A stretch of DNA of 64,000 bases from Melampsora larici-populina 98AG31 (lineage: Eukaryota; Basidiomycota; Pucciniomycetes; Pucciniales; Melampsoraceae). Both the position numbers and the translations under genes were made by a program. This document shows, piece by piece, positions 35,600 to 47,647 of this stretch. Below the pieces are notes generated by a model. It saw nothing but the letters and a program-made list of their open reading frames with translations. It was not told where the DNA came from and did no database searches. Position 1 is the first letter of the stretch; the number at the start of each line of letters is the position of its first letter. Location: assembly GCF_000204055.1 (NCBI RefSeq), contig NW_006768774.1, positions 1,002,614-1,066,613 of the forward strand. The letters are read 5' to 3'.

Positions 35600-36718
35600 A
35601 GCTCAAATGTTCTTCCAAAATGACGCTTTCATGGCCAAGCTATACAACAGAATCTTTGACGATGAAGAAGAGTGAGGTGAAATGCTCACACACGTCACGT
35701 CATCCCGGTACCTTCACTGGCGTGTTTGTGCTCCTCCGGCGAATCCATTTGACCTACGCAATATGCTGTTGTCCAGACAAACAGACTTCAGACAAGCCAT
35801 GCAAACAACTCCGGAGGGATTTCACGCTCTCCTGCAAATGATCAAATCAGATCCACAATTCCTATCTACCAGTAACGACCCTCAACCTCCAGTCGAACAG
35901 CAACTTGCCATTACTCTAGAACGCCTTGGAAGCAAAGGAAACGGGGCTTCCGTAGGCCAATCTGCTAGGAATTACAAAGTTGGTTGGGGAACTGTAATCA
36001 ACTGCACTGATCATCAGGTCATCTCAGTAGTACTAGATGTTGGAGCCCATTATACTTGCAGTTGCCCGATTCAAATAGACAAAAGGCAATCAGTAAAGTG
36101 CTTTCCAACAAAGGCTTCCCAGGGTGTGTAGGGTTTGTTGACGGCACCACCATCCCACTGTATCAAAGACCCGGCAAGGACGGTGAAGTTTTTTTTGATA
36201 GGAAGCATCAATATTCGATCAACGTCCAAGTGATTTGCGACTGCAACAGACGGATCACATATGTCTACGCAGGCTGGCCAGGCTCGTGCTGCAACAGCAC
36301 TGTGTATTCAAAAACTGACATTGCAATCAACCTGGATAGGTATTTTGACAAAGTTATGTCAATTTCTGTTAGGTTTGCAATGCCTGGTGATCTGCTTATT
36401 GACTCATGTATGCTTAGGTGAATATCTTCTGGCCAATCCTGCTCATGTACCTTCTAAAACCGTGGTTCCTTCATACAAAGTTTAGGCCACCATAATCAAA
36501 AGAAATCGCGACTTCAATTGGTGTGTAGCCAAATCCCGTGTACAAAACAAACACACAATAAGAGTGTCCAAACTATGCTGGGCTTCTCTGCAAGCGTTAC
36601 GATTGGCTTTGAATAAATGTGGTGGGATGGATCACATACTCAGATGGATCAATTGTTGCGTGATACTCAATAACATGCTTGTGAATTTTGGAAACACGTG
36701 GGAAGAAGAGGATAATTA
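35600..36718 (+). pseudogene. PIF/Harbinger DDE-type transposase, frameshifted
   Basis: The N-terminal part (about 35682-36055) reads RQAMQTTPEGFHALLQMIKS and VEQQLAITLERLGSKGNG, typical of the helical region of these nucleases. After a frame change near 36060 the DDE_Tnp_4 core follows: GFPGCVGFVDGTTIPLYQRP with the first Asp, then AGWPGSCCNSTVYS, where family members have an Asp before Ser, then GEYLLANPAH, where ADSAY is usual. A further frame change near 36420 restores the tail (FNWCVAKSRVQNKHTI ... WINCCVILNNMLVNFG) to a stop at 36718. With two of the expected acidic residues replaced by Asn and at least two frame changes, the enzyme is dead. Confidence 0.85.
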
Positions 36719-36819
36719 ACTTGTAACGAATGAACTAGGTGACACAGGGGTGGCACGTTTGCAAGGAGTGGACTCGGATATTGCAGCAATTGAAAAAGGC
36801 AGAGCCAAGAGAGAAAAGG

Positions 36820-37345
36820 TTAGGGAGTCACACTGGGGGCGCAGAAAAAAAACCGCGCCAAACAACGCGCCTCACGCCCAAAAAACTGGAAACATTGGTC
36901 AGCGCGCCCAAATTGGGTATGGGTATCCTGACCTAACAAACATGGCAAGGGGGGCTCTGTCACGCTTGATTCTACTATCAGCTATGCCCCCAGGTTTGAG
37001 GATCACTCTGAATTCATGTACATACGGATCCATATTCAACAGCCAGGTCATCTTTTTATCCGGTCAACAATATGCCAAAATTTCAGAAGACACACAGTGC
37101 ACTTGGAGCTTGGAACCCCATGGATGTCAATTTTGACTAGTTGTATCTCTTCCCTCATCTCACTTTTTTGTTTATTAAAGTATTCTAAGATCTGAATTCT
37201 TCAAAAGACAAGCCTTTCTTGAGTTTGGCTCAATTTTTGCTTCAAAAAATTGCGCCAGGCGCGCCAGTGGCGCCTAGACGCGGTTTTGATCCAAGAAAAG
37301 GCGCGTAGGCTTTTTTTTGGAAAAAGGCTGCGCCCCCGTGTGATT
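36820..37345. repeat. Two GC-rich gcgcc-type blocks
   Basis: The blocks at about 36835-36915 and 37245-37340 are rich in gcgcc/ggcgc words and separated by ordinary AT-rich sequence. They look like subterminal blocks of a small DNA element inside the Harbinger locus, roughly in inverted orientation; no exact terminal repeat was found. Confidence 0.35.
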
Positions 37346-38595
37346 AGGGATTATGCAGTTACCTACAACTGGGAAAGTGGTAGACTTCCAATTGTACAAT
37401 GACCATTTCAATTTTGTTTTGTTTTGATTTTCAAAACTCAAAAGTTTTGTTCCTTGAAGTTTTTGTCCTCTGTAGTGACCTTTGTTTTTCTCTTTGTTTT
37501 CCTTCGACTTGGGCTCTTGCGTGTTGTTTCTTCAGCAATGTTTTCTGTAACCTGTTATGAGTTCGGTTGATGCAAAAGAAATTGATTTTTATGGAACCTT
37601 TTTGTTGAGCCCTAGTAGACCCAATTTTGTGAGTCAAAGTTCAACATGTTTTCCAAGTTTTGTAAAGACACTTTGACCTTTGGTCATGATCACATGTGCT
37701 GTACTTTTGAGACTTTGTGAGCAAAAGGTCAAGCGTTTTGAACTGTTGTAAAGACCTAAAGACCTTTTTGAACTCTTGTCTAGACACTTCGACCTTGGGT
37801 CATGATCTGTGTGCTGCGTGTTGGAGACCACACGGGCTCTCATTTTCACTAACAGATTATTTGATGTAATTGACTCTACAAAATACCATAAATAGGATAT
37901 AAGAACAATGACCAAAACAGATAAAGTAGACAAAGTCAAGATCACTGCCAACTCTGGGCCAGCAACGCAGACGTTGCGTGCTGCGCTGCGCTCGCGTTGC
38001 GGTTTTTCTGACCGCACCACACCATAGAATTAGTTTTTCAGTTGCGGCCTGACCCGCAGCGCAACAGGATTGCACAAATTGGTTGTTTTTTTGCGCCGCA
38101 ACAACGTTTGCTGCATTGCTGCACTGGAAAACATTCAAATTGATGTTTTTTGGGCGCTTTTGCACCTGTTGCGTTGCACAACGTTTGAGGCGCCGCGCAA
38201 CCTAGCCTAAATTGTTTGTTGCGGTTTTACCGCAACACAGTGTCTGCTGCTTGTTGGTGTTGCGTGTTGCGGAGCAACACATCAAAAAACAGGTGTGCTT
38301 CGACATGTTGCATTGCTGGCACAGGGTTGTCACTGCAGTAAAAATAATGCCACAAGAACAACAAAAACGGAAAGAAAACACCACAAGTACTAAAAAAAGG
38401 AAAGAGAACACCACAAGTACTACAAAAAAGACACAACCACAAGTACAACCAAAAAGACACAACCACAAGTACAACCAAAAAGAAACTCCAAATTGAAAAC
38501 CAAGAAATGAGCATTCACTGTGACAGAAAATTTTCATCTGTTGGATGAAAACATGAGGATCAGTGGGAGTCAGACAAAGTTGCTGAAGTAAAGGC
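37346..38595. other. Non-coding interior with short repeats
   Basis: Two versions of a phrase around ttgaccttnggtcatgatc occur at 37670 and 37788. GC-rich gttgcg/cgcaac words fill 37940-38290. A microsatellite-like stretch at 38380-38475 repeats accacaagtac with aaaaag linkers. The ORFs called here are low-complexity products of these repeats. Confidence 0.5.
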
Positions 38596-40025
38596 TTACA
38601 ATGATGAAGACAAATCTTTGGGGTAGACAAGGCGCTGGAAGGCCTCTAGTTCAGCAGGAGTCTTTCCGCCAATGACTAGCTTTTCACAGATCGCTCGGTG
38701 ATGGTTGGTTAAAGCAACAGCATTTCTTTTGGCCTCATCTTCGCGTTCCAGAAAGTAGCACTCTTTCTGCCAGCTAAGATCCATGTTTTGCGCCTCTAAG
38801 TCCGCGTGCTGAGCTTCTCATAACATTTCCAGCTTAGCTGCAATGCCCAGTTGCATTGAAGTTGCGACCAGGTGTTTGAGGTCTTTACCACACACCACCA
38901 ATGGATCGATCAATGGCACAGGATCCAATGCACGGCGAGAAACAGGAGGCCGGGTGACACCCCACCTTTGAGTTGACTTTGACTGGGTTTGATTTGGGTC
39001 TTCATCAGAACTAGAATCCATCACTTGTTCTTCAGCGGTGAGGGTGTCAACTTTCAATTGTTTGTGTTTGGGTCTTTGTACAGAGGCCTTTTTTGCCTGA
39101 CTCAGTTTTGAAGCCGTCTCGCCACGCTTGACAGGTTCTGGTTCGGCAATTGGGTCCTTTGGGGTAGGTGGAGGTGAATCTCAATTGTTTTCAAGGAAGT
39201 CGTGGTAGTGATCATTGAGGGTATTGGGCACTGGGTTGGATGGCGATGGAAGATCGCTCTGATTCTCGGAGGATAAGAGTTGCTGATAGGCATCCAGCTT
39301 GTCAGAATCAGGGCTGGGGAAACACTCTGGTAAGTGTTTGCCAAAGGCATTTGGGCATGAGCTTGGCCGTTGAGGGACAGTCGACTGACCCTTTGGACCT
39401 TGAAAAAATACATTTGAGCAGGTTAGTAAGTGGGAACAGGAATGACCACATGGAAAAACGTGCAACTCACTTTCACAGGAGTGATCATGACCATCAGTCG
39501 TATCATCCTCGCTCTGAATGTCTTCAGCCATCTCGTCCCCGGACAAGTTTGCAGGGGAAACTCCACTATTGAGGACTCCAAAGGGGTTCACCTTGCCTTT
39601 ATTGTGGAATAAGGTGTCCATGTTGGAGTAGCAGGGGCACATAGATTTGTAAAGGTCCTCCATTGTTTTGATACCACACGCAACATCCTTTGCAGATAGA
39701 CCAGCACCAGTTTGTTTACTGAAAGCTTTGGTGTGCATGTACTTGGCCTTGAATCATTTCAATTGGGAGTATAATGTACCTCCTGTCAAACACATTTTGG
39801 TGGATTTGTGAAGTTCATTGTACGCACAGTTGATTTTGATGGCCAAGGGTTTTAACAGGGTTGTTGGGCCCATCGACATACCACTGACTTTTGTGTGACT
39901 ACCGCTTCCCAAGACCACATTTTGGAAGGTTGGATTTGAGATAAAAGCAATGATGGTCTGATAATCCACCAGGTCAAAAGCTGGGCCGGCGGGGCATTTG
40001 GTGGTCTTGCTGCTAGTGGGTTTGA
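38596..40025 (-). pseudogene. Harbinger-associated second ORF (Myb/SANT-like?), three TGA stops
   Basis: One minus-strand frame is open across the region except for a short intron (about 39470-39405) and three in-frame stops, all TGA (39754-39756, 39181-39183, 38818-38820). The order is an N-terminal part (DYQTIIAFISNPTFQNVVLG, then a conserved-looking helical block HTKAFSKQTGAGLSAKD), MCPCYSNMDTLFHNKG, an acidic and Pro-rich linker, and a coiled, charged C terminus (KECYFLEREDEAKRNA). The first block has the length and helix pattern of a Myb/SANT-like DNA-binding domain, as Harbinger second ORFs have, but I cannot confirm the family by eye. Each TGA sits where Arg (CGA) would fit. It lies convergent to the transposase. 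Confidence 0.55.
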
Positions 40026-40075
40026 TCGAAGCACTTTGAGCACATGCGTTTGCAGTGAGTCAAGATCGCTTCACT

Positions 40076-40281
40076 CACTGCCAGCATATTTGGCTCGGAG
40101 ACAAACGTCCGAGGAGTCCTCGGACAGCGCCCCCAAGGAAAAGGGCACCCGAGGGCTAATTCTGAGGCAAATGTTGGCCCTGGCCGTTGCCTCGGATTGG
40201 ATCCTCGGATAGGGGTTGACTCGGAGTCAGAATCCGAGGAATCCTCGGATTTTTGGCTCCGAGCCAAATATGCTGGCTGTG
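40076..40281. mobile_element. CACTA-like MITE 3 (206 bp)
   Basis: The left end reads cactgccagcatatttggct. The right end, reverse-complemented, reads cacagccagcatatttggct, and both continue cggag. The 3-bp flank act is repeated at 40073-40075 and 40282-40284. Inner sequence is rich in ctcgga/tccgag. There is no coding capacity. It shares the CACTNCCAGCA opening with MITE 1. Confidence 0.85.
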
Positions 40282-40580
40282 ACTGCTGCAGCGCACGGTT
40301 TTCCTTTGACCACTTCTCCGGCCTGCTCAAGATCTTCAGAAGGTTGAGCTTTTGTGCAATGAATCCTCTCCTGCACCAAAAAAAATATACATTATCAGCC
40401 TCACAAAAAACAAATAAGGAAATAAGACACAAATGAACTTTGGGTTTGGCAGTTTGTTGTAATTTTGGAGCCATATCATTTGTAAACAGTATGTTGAGAT
40501 CAAGAGCGACCTTGGTTGGATAGTCATAAAAGAATACAACGGAGAAAACTCTCGACGTTGAAAGATATCTGTGTAAAGGC

Positions 40581-40734
40581 TTTAACACAACAAAAGATTA
40601 TAAGACCTCTCGACAGCGAGTTGACGAGACTCGAAGAGATCAAAAGATGAACAAACCTTTAACACAACAAAAGATTATAAGACCTCTCGACAGCGAGTTG
40701 ACGAGACTCAAAGAGATCAAAAGATGAACAAACC
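40581..40734 (+). repeat. 77-bp tandem duplication
   Basis: Two head-to-tail copies (40581-40657 and 40658-40734), each starting tttaacacaacaaaagatta, differ at one position (tcgaag against tcaaag). No coding use is seen. Confidence 0.9.
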
Positions 40735-41487
40735 TGACAAGGTTTGTTAAAAGATAAATGAAACTAATAAAAAGAGTTGAAAAGATAAAACAGAGAAACG
40801 AAGAGAAGTAGTTTGATTAACAGTTATCTAAATGTTAGTTGAGCAGAAAAACATTACCTTTTAGATTTCTTTTCCCAGACGGTGAGGAAAAAGAAAATCT
40901 AAAAGGGGACAAAGAGAGAGCTGATGTATATAAGATAGAAAACAAGAGACACAAAGTACAGAGACCAATCACGCAACAAACATCCCTTGCATACAACTCA
41001 TACCGGTCTAACCATTCCACCAACATTCTCTTCTTGCCTGACAGCATTACCGAGTACCCCTTTGATTCATGATTTAGCTCCTAAAGCTTCATTTCTAAAT
41101 AAGTAAATCTTAACGCTTGAAGGTCTTGACAGTCTTGAGCTTGAAATCGAAGATGAATTTGATTGAAATCCAATAAGTCAGGCAAGGGTCACTCAAAGTT
41201 TCAAGAAGATGGTGTTGAGAGATCAATTTGAGGGTTGAGGGGGGCAGGCGGAGTATATAAGTTCCAAATTCCACATGCAAAGGTTTGAATCAAAATTCAA
41301 GAAAGATGAAACAATCCAAACACACGCTGATGTGTTGTCTCAAAAGTGTTCCAAACCAGGCTGTCCAGATTGACTAAGCGCGTGGTAATCATTGTAATTC
41401 AAGGATTCCAAGAGGGAACATCATATCAACTGTCAAAAGCAAAAGTATATCAGAGTGACAGAGTGAGTGCAGGCAACACTCGAACCG

Positions 41488-41532
41488 CTCCAAAATGCTA
41501 TGAAATTTGGCCCAATTTCATAGCATTTTGGA
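41488..41532. repeat. Near-perfect hairpin
   Basis: The sequence ctccaaaatgctatgaaat is followed almost at once by its reverse complement, with a loop of only a few bases around 41508-41513. It lies in a block of gctcc-type words resembling DNA-transposon subterminal sequence. Confidence 0.75.
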
Positions 41533-41686
41533 GTTGGCGCTATGGATTGCTCCAGTCTGTGATTGCTATTTATGAAAAAAAAGTCTTGCAAAGTTTTGGA
41601 GCAGAGAAATTGCAATTGCTATATTTCACGCTATATTTGAAATAATTTGATGCGGATTTAAATCTACGCAATAGAGCGGATGAATA

Positions 41687-42005
41687 ACCTGGACAGACAG
41701 GTGTAAGTACGGAGCTCTATGAAAAGACTCGAATAGTTGTAAGGATATTGGCGGAAGAATTCAACGCCTTACCTGCGGATGAGCAGGAGTACAAAAAGGA
41801 CGGAAAGATCTTGAGCTATCTATTCCTAACGGTGAGGAAGAGCTAACTAGATAAAAAGAGAAAAACAAGACAAGTAACACTATTTACCTGGACAGACAGG
41901 TTTAAGTATGGAGCTCTATGAAAAGACTCGAATAGTTGTAAGGAGATTGGCGGAAGAATTCAACGCCTTACCTGCGGATGAGCAGGAGTACAAAAAGGAC
42001 GGAAA
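41687..42005 (+). repeat. Direct duplication of about 119 bp, 199 bp apart
   Basis: The sequence starting cctggacagacaggt at 41688 returns at 41887, almost unchanged for about 119 bp. It ends ggagtacaaaaaggacggaa. A shorter shared phrase (tcttgagctatctattccta) follows each copy at 41808 and 42078. Each copy holds an open frame reading ILAEEFNALPADEQEYKKDG, so a piece of a coding exon seems to have been duplicated. The source gene is not in the window. Confidence 0.85.
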
Positions 42006-43292
42006 GACTATTCAAGACGTGATGAGCACACAACCAGATAAACAGTGATGTAGATAGAGGAAGTTAAAATACGTACTCTTGAGCTATCTATTCCTAATGG
42101 TGAGGCGAAGGAAGAGAGAGCTCGAGAGAGAGGGCGTATATGAGGAAAAAATTCAACACACAAATAATTGTACTAGAAAAATTCAGCAAGGGGTATGAAA
42201 CAACTTCGTAGTTAAACGCGCACAGGATATTAAGGAACTATTCTCAAAAAGAAAAAACACACTCCTTCCAGACACATAGACCATCTCACATTCCAACTAC
42301 CATCCTGATTTGGAGAATCCAGTTCAATCCAGATTACATTACTCCTTTGCTTTGAAACCATCCCTTATTCTTTGATCACATCTTGCACACACTACCTTCC
42401 AACTTCTAGAACTCAAATTGTTACACACACACATATGTCTTGATAGTGAAGGACTTGAAATTAATATGTATCCTTTCTACCACAACAATATTGCAATATT
42501 ATGCGCCCAAAGCCCCAACCCATTTTGTTGTGGTTGCTCCGCTATGGAGATCCTTGTGTTTTGGCTTCAGTGGGAGGCTCCGCTATGAGTTGCGGAGGTC
42601 ACAGCAGACCACCAAGCCGCTCCAAAACTGCTATTTGGAGCGGAGCGGTTCAGGTATAGGTGCAGGGCCAATTTCATTTCCAAAACCTGGGATATCCGGG
42701 ATTTCCCCGTGGGTTTGACCTAACCTCAACTTGTTAATGAAAGAGGGAATGAAAACCAAGGGACATAATGAGGAACAAATATAGAAAAATAATGTTCCTT
42801 TTTGATATGGCAAAGGTTGCCCTGAAACCATTTTTTTCCTCTTGAACAGGAGAGCTTTATAAATTTTAAGATTTTATGTTGGATCACAAGCTTGCGGACC
42901 ACCTCTACAGCTGGTCGTGAGCTTTAAAATATACTTATAATTTAAGGCCAGCAATCCAGATTTAAAATTTAAATCCAGGCTGTAAAAGCCCTACTTGAAC
43001 CCCCCTAATGCGATGTTAAAAACTTACCCCTTTGTATAATGATATTCCTTATGCCAAAAGAAAGTAAAAAACACCATCCCAACATAGATCAAGGCTGAGG
43101 CATCCCAGCAATATTCAATTTGATACACCTGAGCAAATTGGGTGACTACCTAATTGTTACCCTGACTGTCAGAGAAATGGTTATGAAAATTTTTTGCTGA
43201 TGAGTTCTTGGGTGAATGGATTCTTTTGGGGGTTGAATGAAACAGATTGCTTGTAATCGAGTCACAAAGCGTTTAGGAGGTTGTCCTCAAGA
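42006..43292. other. Right part of the Harbinger locus and flank, no gene
   Basis: A GC-rich gctccgctatg block lies at about 42500-42670. The rest is AT-rich. The candidate right terminus is at 42993-43005. Sequence 43006-43292 has no recognisable feature apart from the left target duplication of hAT element 2 (43286-43292). Confidence 0.45.
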
Positions 43293-46200
43293 CAATACCG
43301 CAAGCGCAACGCAACACAATGGATTTCGGCCTTTTTCCATTGCGTTGTGCTTTTGGCGCAATAAAACGCTCCGCCACCACTGCGCAATGGCAGTTTTTTT
43401 TCTGTCTCACGGGTGTGGAGCGGGTGGAGGGCAATACTTCCGCAATACTGCACTCTGCGCAATATCGCCACAATATTGCGGAAATATTGCAAAAACTGCG
43501 CAATATGTGCACAGTATATGGAGTCTTGATTGATAGAGAAAAAAAAACAAGAAACAAATGATTTCAGTGACAAATCACTTTTTCTTTTTAAAGAGAGGAA
43601 AAAGAAATAGGCCAAAACCTAATATTTTAAAGGTAAAGGAGACATATTACTTTTGCTTTTTCTTTACACCATCAATATAAGCTTGAAGAGTGTGGGCCAC
43701 CTCTGCGAAATCTCCGTCTGGTATGATTCCTTCCTTGAGCCAAGCTTGGGACCCCACAAGCCGTTCCATCGTCTTAGGCAGCATCCCACCTCGAGAAGGT
43801 GTGCAAACATCAGCAGCCGCCAAGAAAGTTTGCTCGCAAGCACATGACATTGCCGATACTGCAAGGTAATTGCGGGCTAGTCGTGCAAGAACGGGGAAAT
43901 GATGCTGATGATCCTGTAAAGAGGCAAGATGGGCAAAGTCTGATAATCAAGGATGAATGAAATGAAAAACCCACCTTCCATCAAGCAAGGGGGGTTTGAT
44001 CTTTAGACTTCATCGGATACTTCCCTCCTAAATAATCCTCAAGCTCAGATGAGGACGCTTTGTTGGTAGTGGAATTAGACGCTCCAAAGATGTCGAACAC
44101 ATCAGGCTTGGTGTTGATAGGAGCAGTGTTGTTTTCCAGAGACGGGGATGGTTCTTTCTCATCTTGTTCCAGTAAAGAGTTGAATGCATTCTCAATGGCC
44201 GTATTCACAGATTCATCTTGCTCGGGGTAATGTAATGAAAAGAATTTTCCTCAAAGTCAGGGGTTGAGGATGGTGGCTAATACTATACTTTCACATTCCA
44301 CGGCTTCTTCCTGGTACTTGATGAGCCATTTGATCATTTTGCTGATTGCTTTGTCCAGGCTTGAATAATCTTGTGATTTGGATTGAGAGCTTTCAGCTCT
44401 GAGATTACCCGTTTGTATTCTGCAAGAACCGTACACCCAGTAGGACCATTTCCTTCAACACGAGAGGTAGCATCTACAAAGGTCTAAAAACAAATGAAAT
44501 ATATTAGTTTCATGGCATCATGCATATATTTCACAGTCAGTTATAGTAAAGAAATTGTCCATACCTTCAATACTTTATTCACCAATTCGACCACATGCCA
44601 TTCTGCTGGTGAAATTGTTACACCCTTAAAAAACAAAGCCTTGCAATTGGCTGCAAGCATTGAGTTGATTACCTGGAGATAAACTTATAGTCAGCAGATG
44701 TATTTGAAGAGGTAAGTATATGGAAAAACGAATCTTACCTCATGGGCCTTGCATGCTACCTTTCAACTTGCATAGTGGCTATTCCAACGGGTCTTGCATG
44801 GACGCATGAGCATCCTAGCTTTATAACCCATACGAGTCGCACGCGCCTTGAAATTGCTTCGGCGGGCTGCACTGCTAGCTATTTGACCAGTGACGGTATT
44901 GACCTATATTAAGAAAAATGTGAAAGTAATGAGAAATCAGTCTTTCTAAAAAAGAACTTAGAAAGACTGAAAAGAGTAGAAAGATAGAGACACAGTGCTT
45001 ACCTTCACCAGGGCGAGTGCAACAATATCATCTTTCTCTACAACCTCTACTGAATCATCACCCATACTGCCATCATCGTCGTTGACACCATCAGCCTTTT
45101 CAGGTAACCCTTGTTCATCATCTTTGTCTGACTCAGATTCCTCCATCTCAATACCATCCTCCCCATTATTCACCTTGAGAACCAAGATTGGAAGTGGAAC
45201 ACCTGCTGGAATTGACGGTTTTGCACTACTAACCTTCTGACCAAGCACTTTGAGGCCGTGCCCAACTGTGAGGTTAAGCTTATGAGCATAACATCGAATG
45301 TGGTTGGCCGAGCTGTTCCACTAAACTGGATCCTTGGCTTCTAGAAACATTTTTTGAAGTTCCTGAGCCATTGGACCGTTATTTTCTCCACTGTCGGTAG
45401 TCTGAGCTAAAATGTAAGTGAGAGAAAGTGGGAATTAGTGTTTGAAACAAAAATAGAAGAAAAATTGAGGATGGTGAAACTTATCTTCTCGTGAAGACCG
45501 TGACAAACTGAGAATCTTCCAATTGGTCAGCCTAGGAGAGCCCCAAAATGTCTCCATGCGACCATCTTGAGAGTCAGGTGAGTCGATTTATAATTCCAAT
45601 TGTCATCTATGTAATTGGCTGATGCTCCGATGAACACTTACCAATTGCCTTTGGTAGTCCACACGTTGTGAATCAAGCAAATGCCTTTGTTCATCTATTC
45701 ATGAAAGGAATTGATATGTCAGAATGAATAAAATAATCAAAAATAGATATAAGAATGGATAAAAACATATAATAAAGTAGGAAAGAAAGGTACTTACTTT
45801 GACCGTGTTGATGGCTTTTTGGTGCAAGGCTGCATTGAGTAGCACAGACTGCTGTGCAGCCCATGTCCTTGATCTTATAACTGCACCTCAATTCACCGAG
45901 TGGAAAGCAGCTCAAAGGGCTGGGTCCTCGAATCGGGCCCAAGGGAGGGCGTGAAAAACGATCCACATGACCAAGATCATGTTCAAGAGGTTGACTGTGA
46001 AGGTTGGTCCGCTAATGAAAGAAGTCAACTTGCCTTTGTCGTTTTTCTCGGCAGAGGCCATCCTTTCTTTATAAGAAGGTCCAAGAGAGAAGCCTTGCTG
46101 AGTGGCCTTATGTCGGTTGGTGCACACCGGGCGGGTAGCGCTGCCATCGCGATGGCCACGTAAGTTGAAGTATGAGATCTTGGATTTTCCCCCCTTGAAT

Positions 46201-47640
46201 TCTTTACCACAAAATTGGCATTTGTATAAACGGCCCTACAAGAAGAAAACAATGTGTTAGTCTTGCATCCATACTGAGACCATGAGAAAACTTACATTAG
46301 GGGGATCAAAGTACTTAAGAAGCTCCTTGACATCTTGAGACCAAGACTCCATGTAGCCAGGTTTGTTGTTGGACTCAACTAACTTGATTTCGGAATCTTG
46401 AGACAAGTCAGTGCCGTCTGGTATCTCATAGACCTGAAAATAGGGAAAAGGGCATTCGTTACAATTAGATATCTCAAGTTGAGCAAAGAAGATAGAAAGA
46501 TAAGAGAATGAGGTATGAATAGAAAGATAAGAGAATGAGGTATGAAACTTACATCTACCTTAGATCGCTTGGATTGTTGGGGTGTCGCGCCGTCTGAAGT
46601 AGCAGCAGGCGACCTTGACACATTAGATTGCTTGGATCGTTGGGGTGTCCCGCCAACTGAAGCACCTGCAGGCAACTTTGACCTGGCACGTTTGCTAGTC
46701 GACGAGCGAGTCTGGAAATCAATTAACATCAACTGTGAGTTATGTAATCAAATCTGATGATCGATCAGGAAACTGGACTTACTTTTCCTTGGGAATTTGG
46801 CTTGGCCTTCTTTGCAGCTGCTGAGTTAGAAGAAGAAAATTTGAGACTATTATTCTTATTTCTAACAACAGGGGGTCGAGGCGGAGGAAGTCGATTTGCA
46901 AGGGGACCAGGTACTTCAAGTTCAACTTCGGACTTGGGAGTTGATTGATCACCTTTGGACTCGGGAGTTGATTGACAAGTGATAGAGGTGGGAGAATCTT
47001 GGGGGGTGATCACAAAACCTGGCTGAGTGCGAACAGGGCTAGGTGGACGAAGGATCCTAGTGGATGCTTTACCCGGAACTTGAAGGCTTTGGGAAGAGTC
47101 TTTGGGAGGCATTCTAAAAAGTGGTAAAGTAGAAAACTGACTAATTCTCAGCTTATTGTTACGATCAAACTTATGATATGAATTGAGGGGCTATGAGATC
47201 AAGGGAACTGACCATATCTGAATCTTATAACCCATCTTATGACCAGGAAGTGTTCAATTTGACAACCCACAAGTCGGCCAGAGATGTTTCCAGGGGTCAT
47301 TGTTCCGTGATCAAAGATCTGTCCATGGTACTCGAGCTGTCCACGTGCCGCCTTCCATTCTGGGTCGAGTGTGTTGAGTGGTGGTGAAGGTGGGTGGATG
47401 TAACGAAGAGAAGGTGGGCTGGGTACACTACAGCTCTCCTGGGTAAGGGGTTTGTCCCCACAATATAGCGCTATAGCGGCAAAAACCCGCAATTGTGGTG
47501 CGGTTTTTCAAAAACCAGGTTTCCCGCGGCCGGGTTGCGGAGCGCTGACACCACAATATCTTGTGTTGTGATTGCGCCGCCCAAAACCACTACGCAACCG
47601 CACTGCAAGTGCAATATAGTGCGCAGCGCTTGCAGTATTG
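43293..47640 (-). mobile_element. hAT DNA transposon, element 2, with ends
   Basis: The left end reads caataccgcaagcgcaacgc. The right end, reverse-complemented, reads caatactgcaagcgctgcgc, an imperfect pair. A perfect 7-bp direct repeat, ctcaaga, flanks it (43286-43292 and 47641-47647). GC-rich subterminal zones (about 43300-43510 and 47440-47640) are full of gcgcaa/ttgcg words. A decayed hAT transposase lies on the minus strand between them. Confidence 0.85.
43647..47112 (-). pseudogene. hAT transposase (element 2), multi-exon, inactivated
   Basis: The start is ATG at 47110-47112 (MPPKDSSQSLQVPGKASTRI), with exon 1 ending before GTAAGT near 46783. It is followed by a basic exon (46560-46710), a BED-type finger exon (YKCQFCGKEFKGG ... 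LRGHRDG ... VC, about 46127-46240) running on into LPWARFEDPAL, and the second catalytic motif TTDSGENNGPMAQEL (about 45360-45405). Soon after, a TAG stop lies at 45321-45323 in the frame, just before CYAHKLNLTVGHGLKVLG (about 45245-45300). An acidic insert and the C-terminal hATC block (SCACEQTFLAAADVCTPSRG, about 43800-43855) follow; the catalytic Glu is present but the next residue is Gln where Arg is usual. A second stop lies near 45890. The transposase is not functional. Confidence 0.85.
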
Positions 47641-47647
47641 CTCAAGA

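Larger units (their letters stand above)
35216..43005. mobile_element. Decayed PIF/Harbinger-type transposon (candidate full extent)
   Basis: The sequence ggggggttcaagt at 35216-35228 has its perfect reverse complement at 42993-43005; both are preceded by TA on the outside. Between them lie a Harbinger-type transposase on the plus strand and a second ORF on the minus strand, the two-gene arrangement typical of PIF/Harbinger. I do not see a clean 3-bp TWA target duplication, so the limits are a proposal. The interior also holds a CACTA-like MITE and several duplications. Confidence 0.5.

Noticed and set aside
36739..37136. Two overlapping plus-strand ORFs downstream of the Harbinger transposase
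   Set aside because: They run through a gcgcc-rich repeat block, have no recognisable domain, and use two frames over the same DNA.
38202..38630. 142-codon minus-strand ORF with many Phe, Leu, Cys and Val (apparently membrane-like)
   Set aside because: It is the reverse translation of an accacaagtac-type microsatellite; the hydrophobicity is a repeat artefact.
41433..41645. ORFs on both strands over the hairpin region
   Set aside because: Their content comes from a near-perfect palindrome; no family features.
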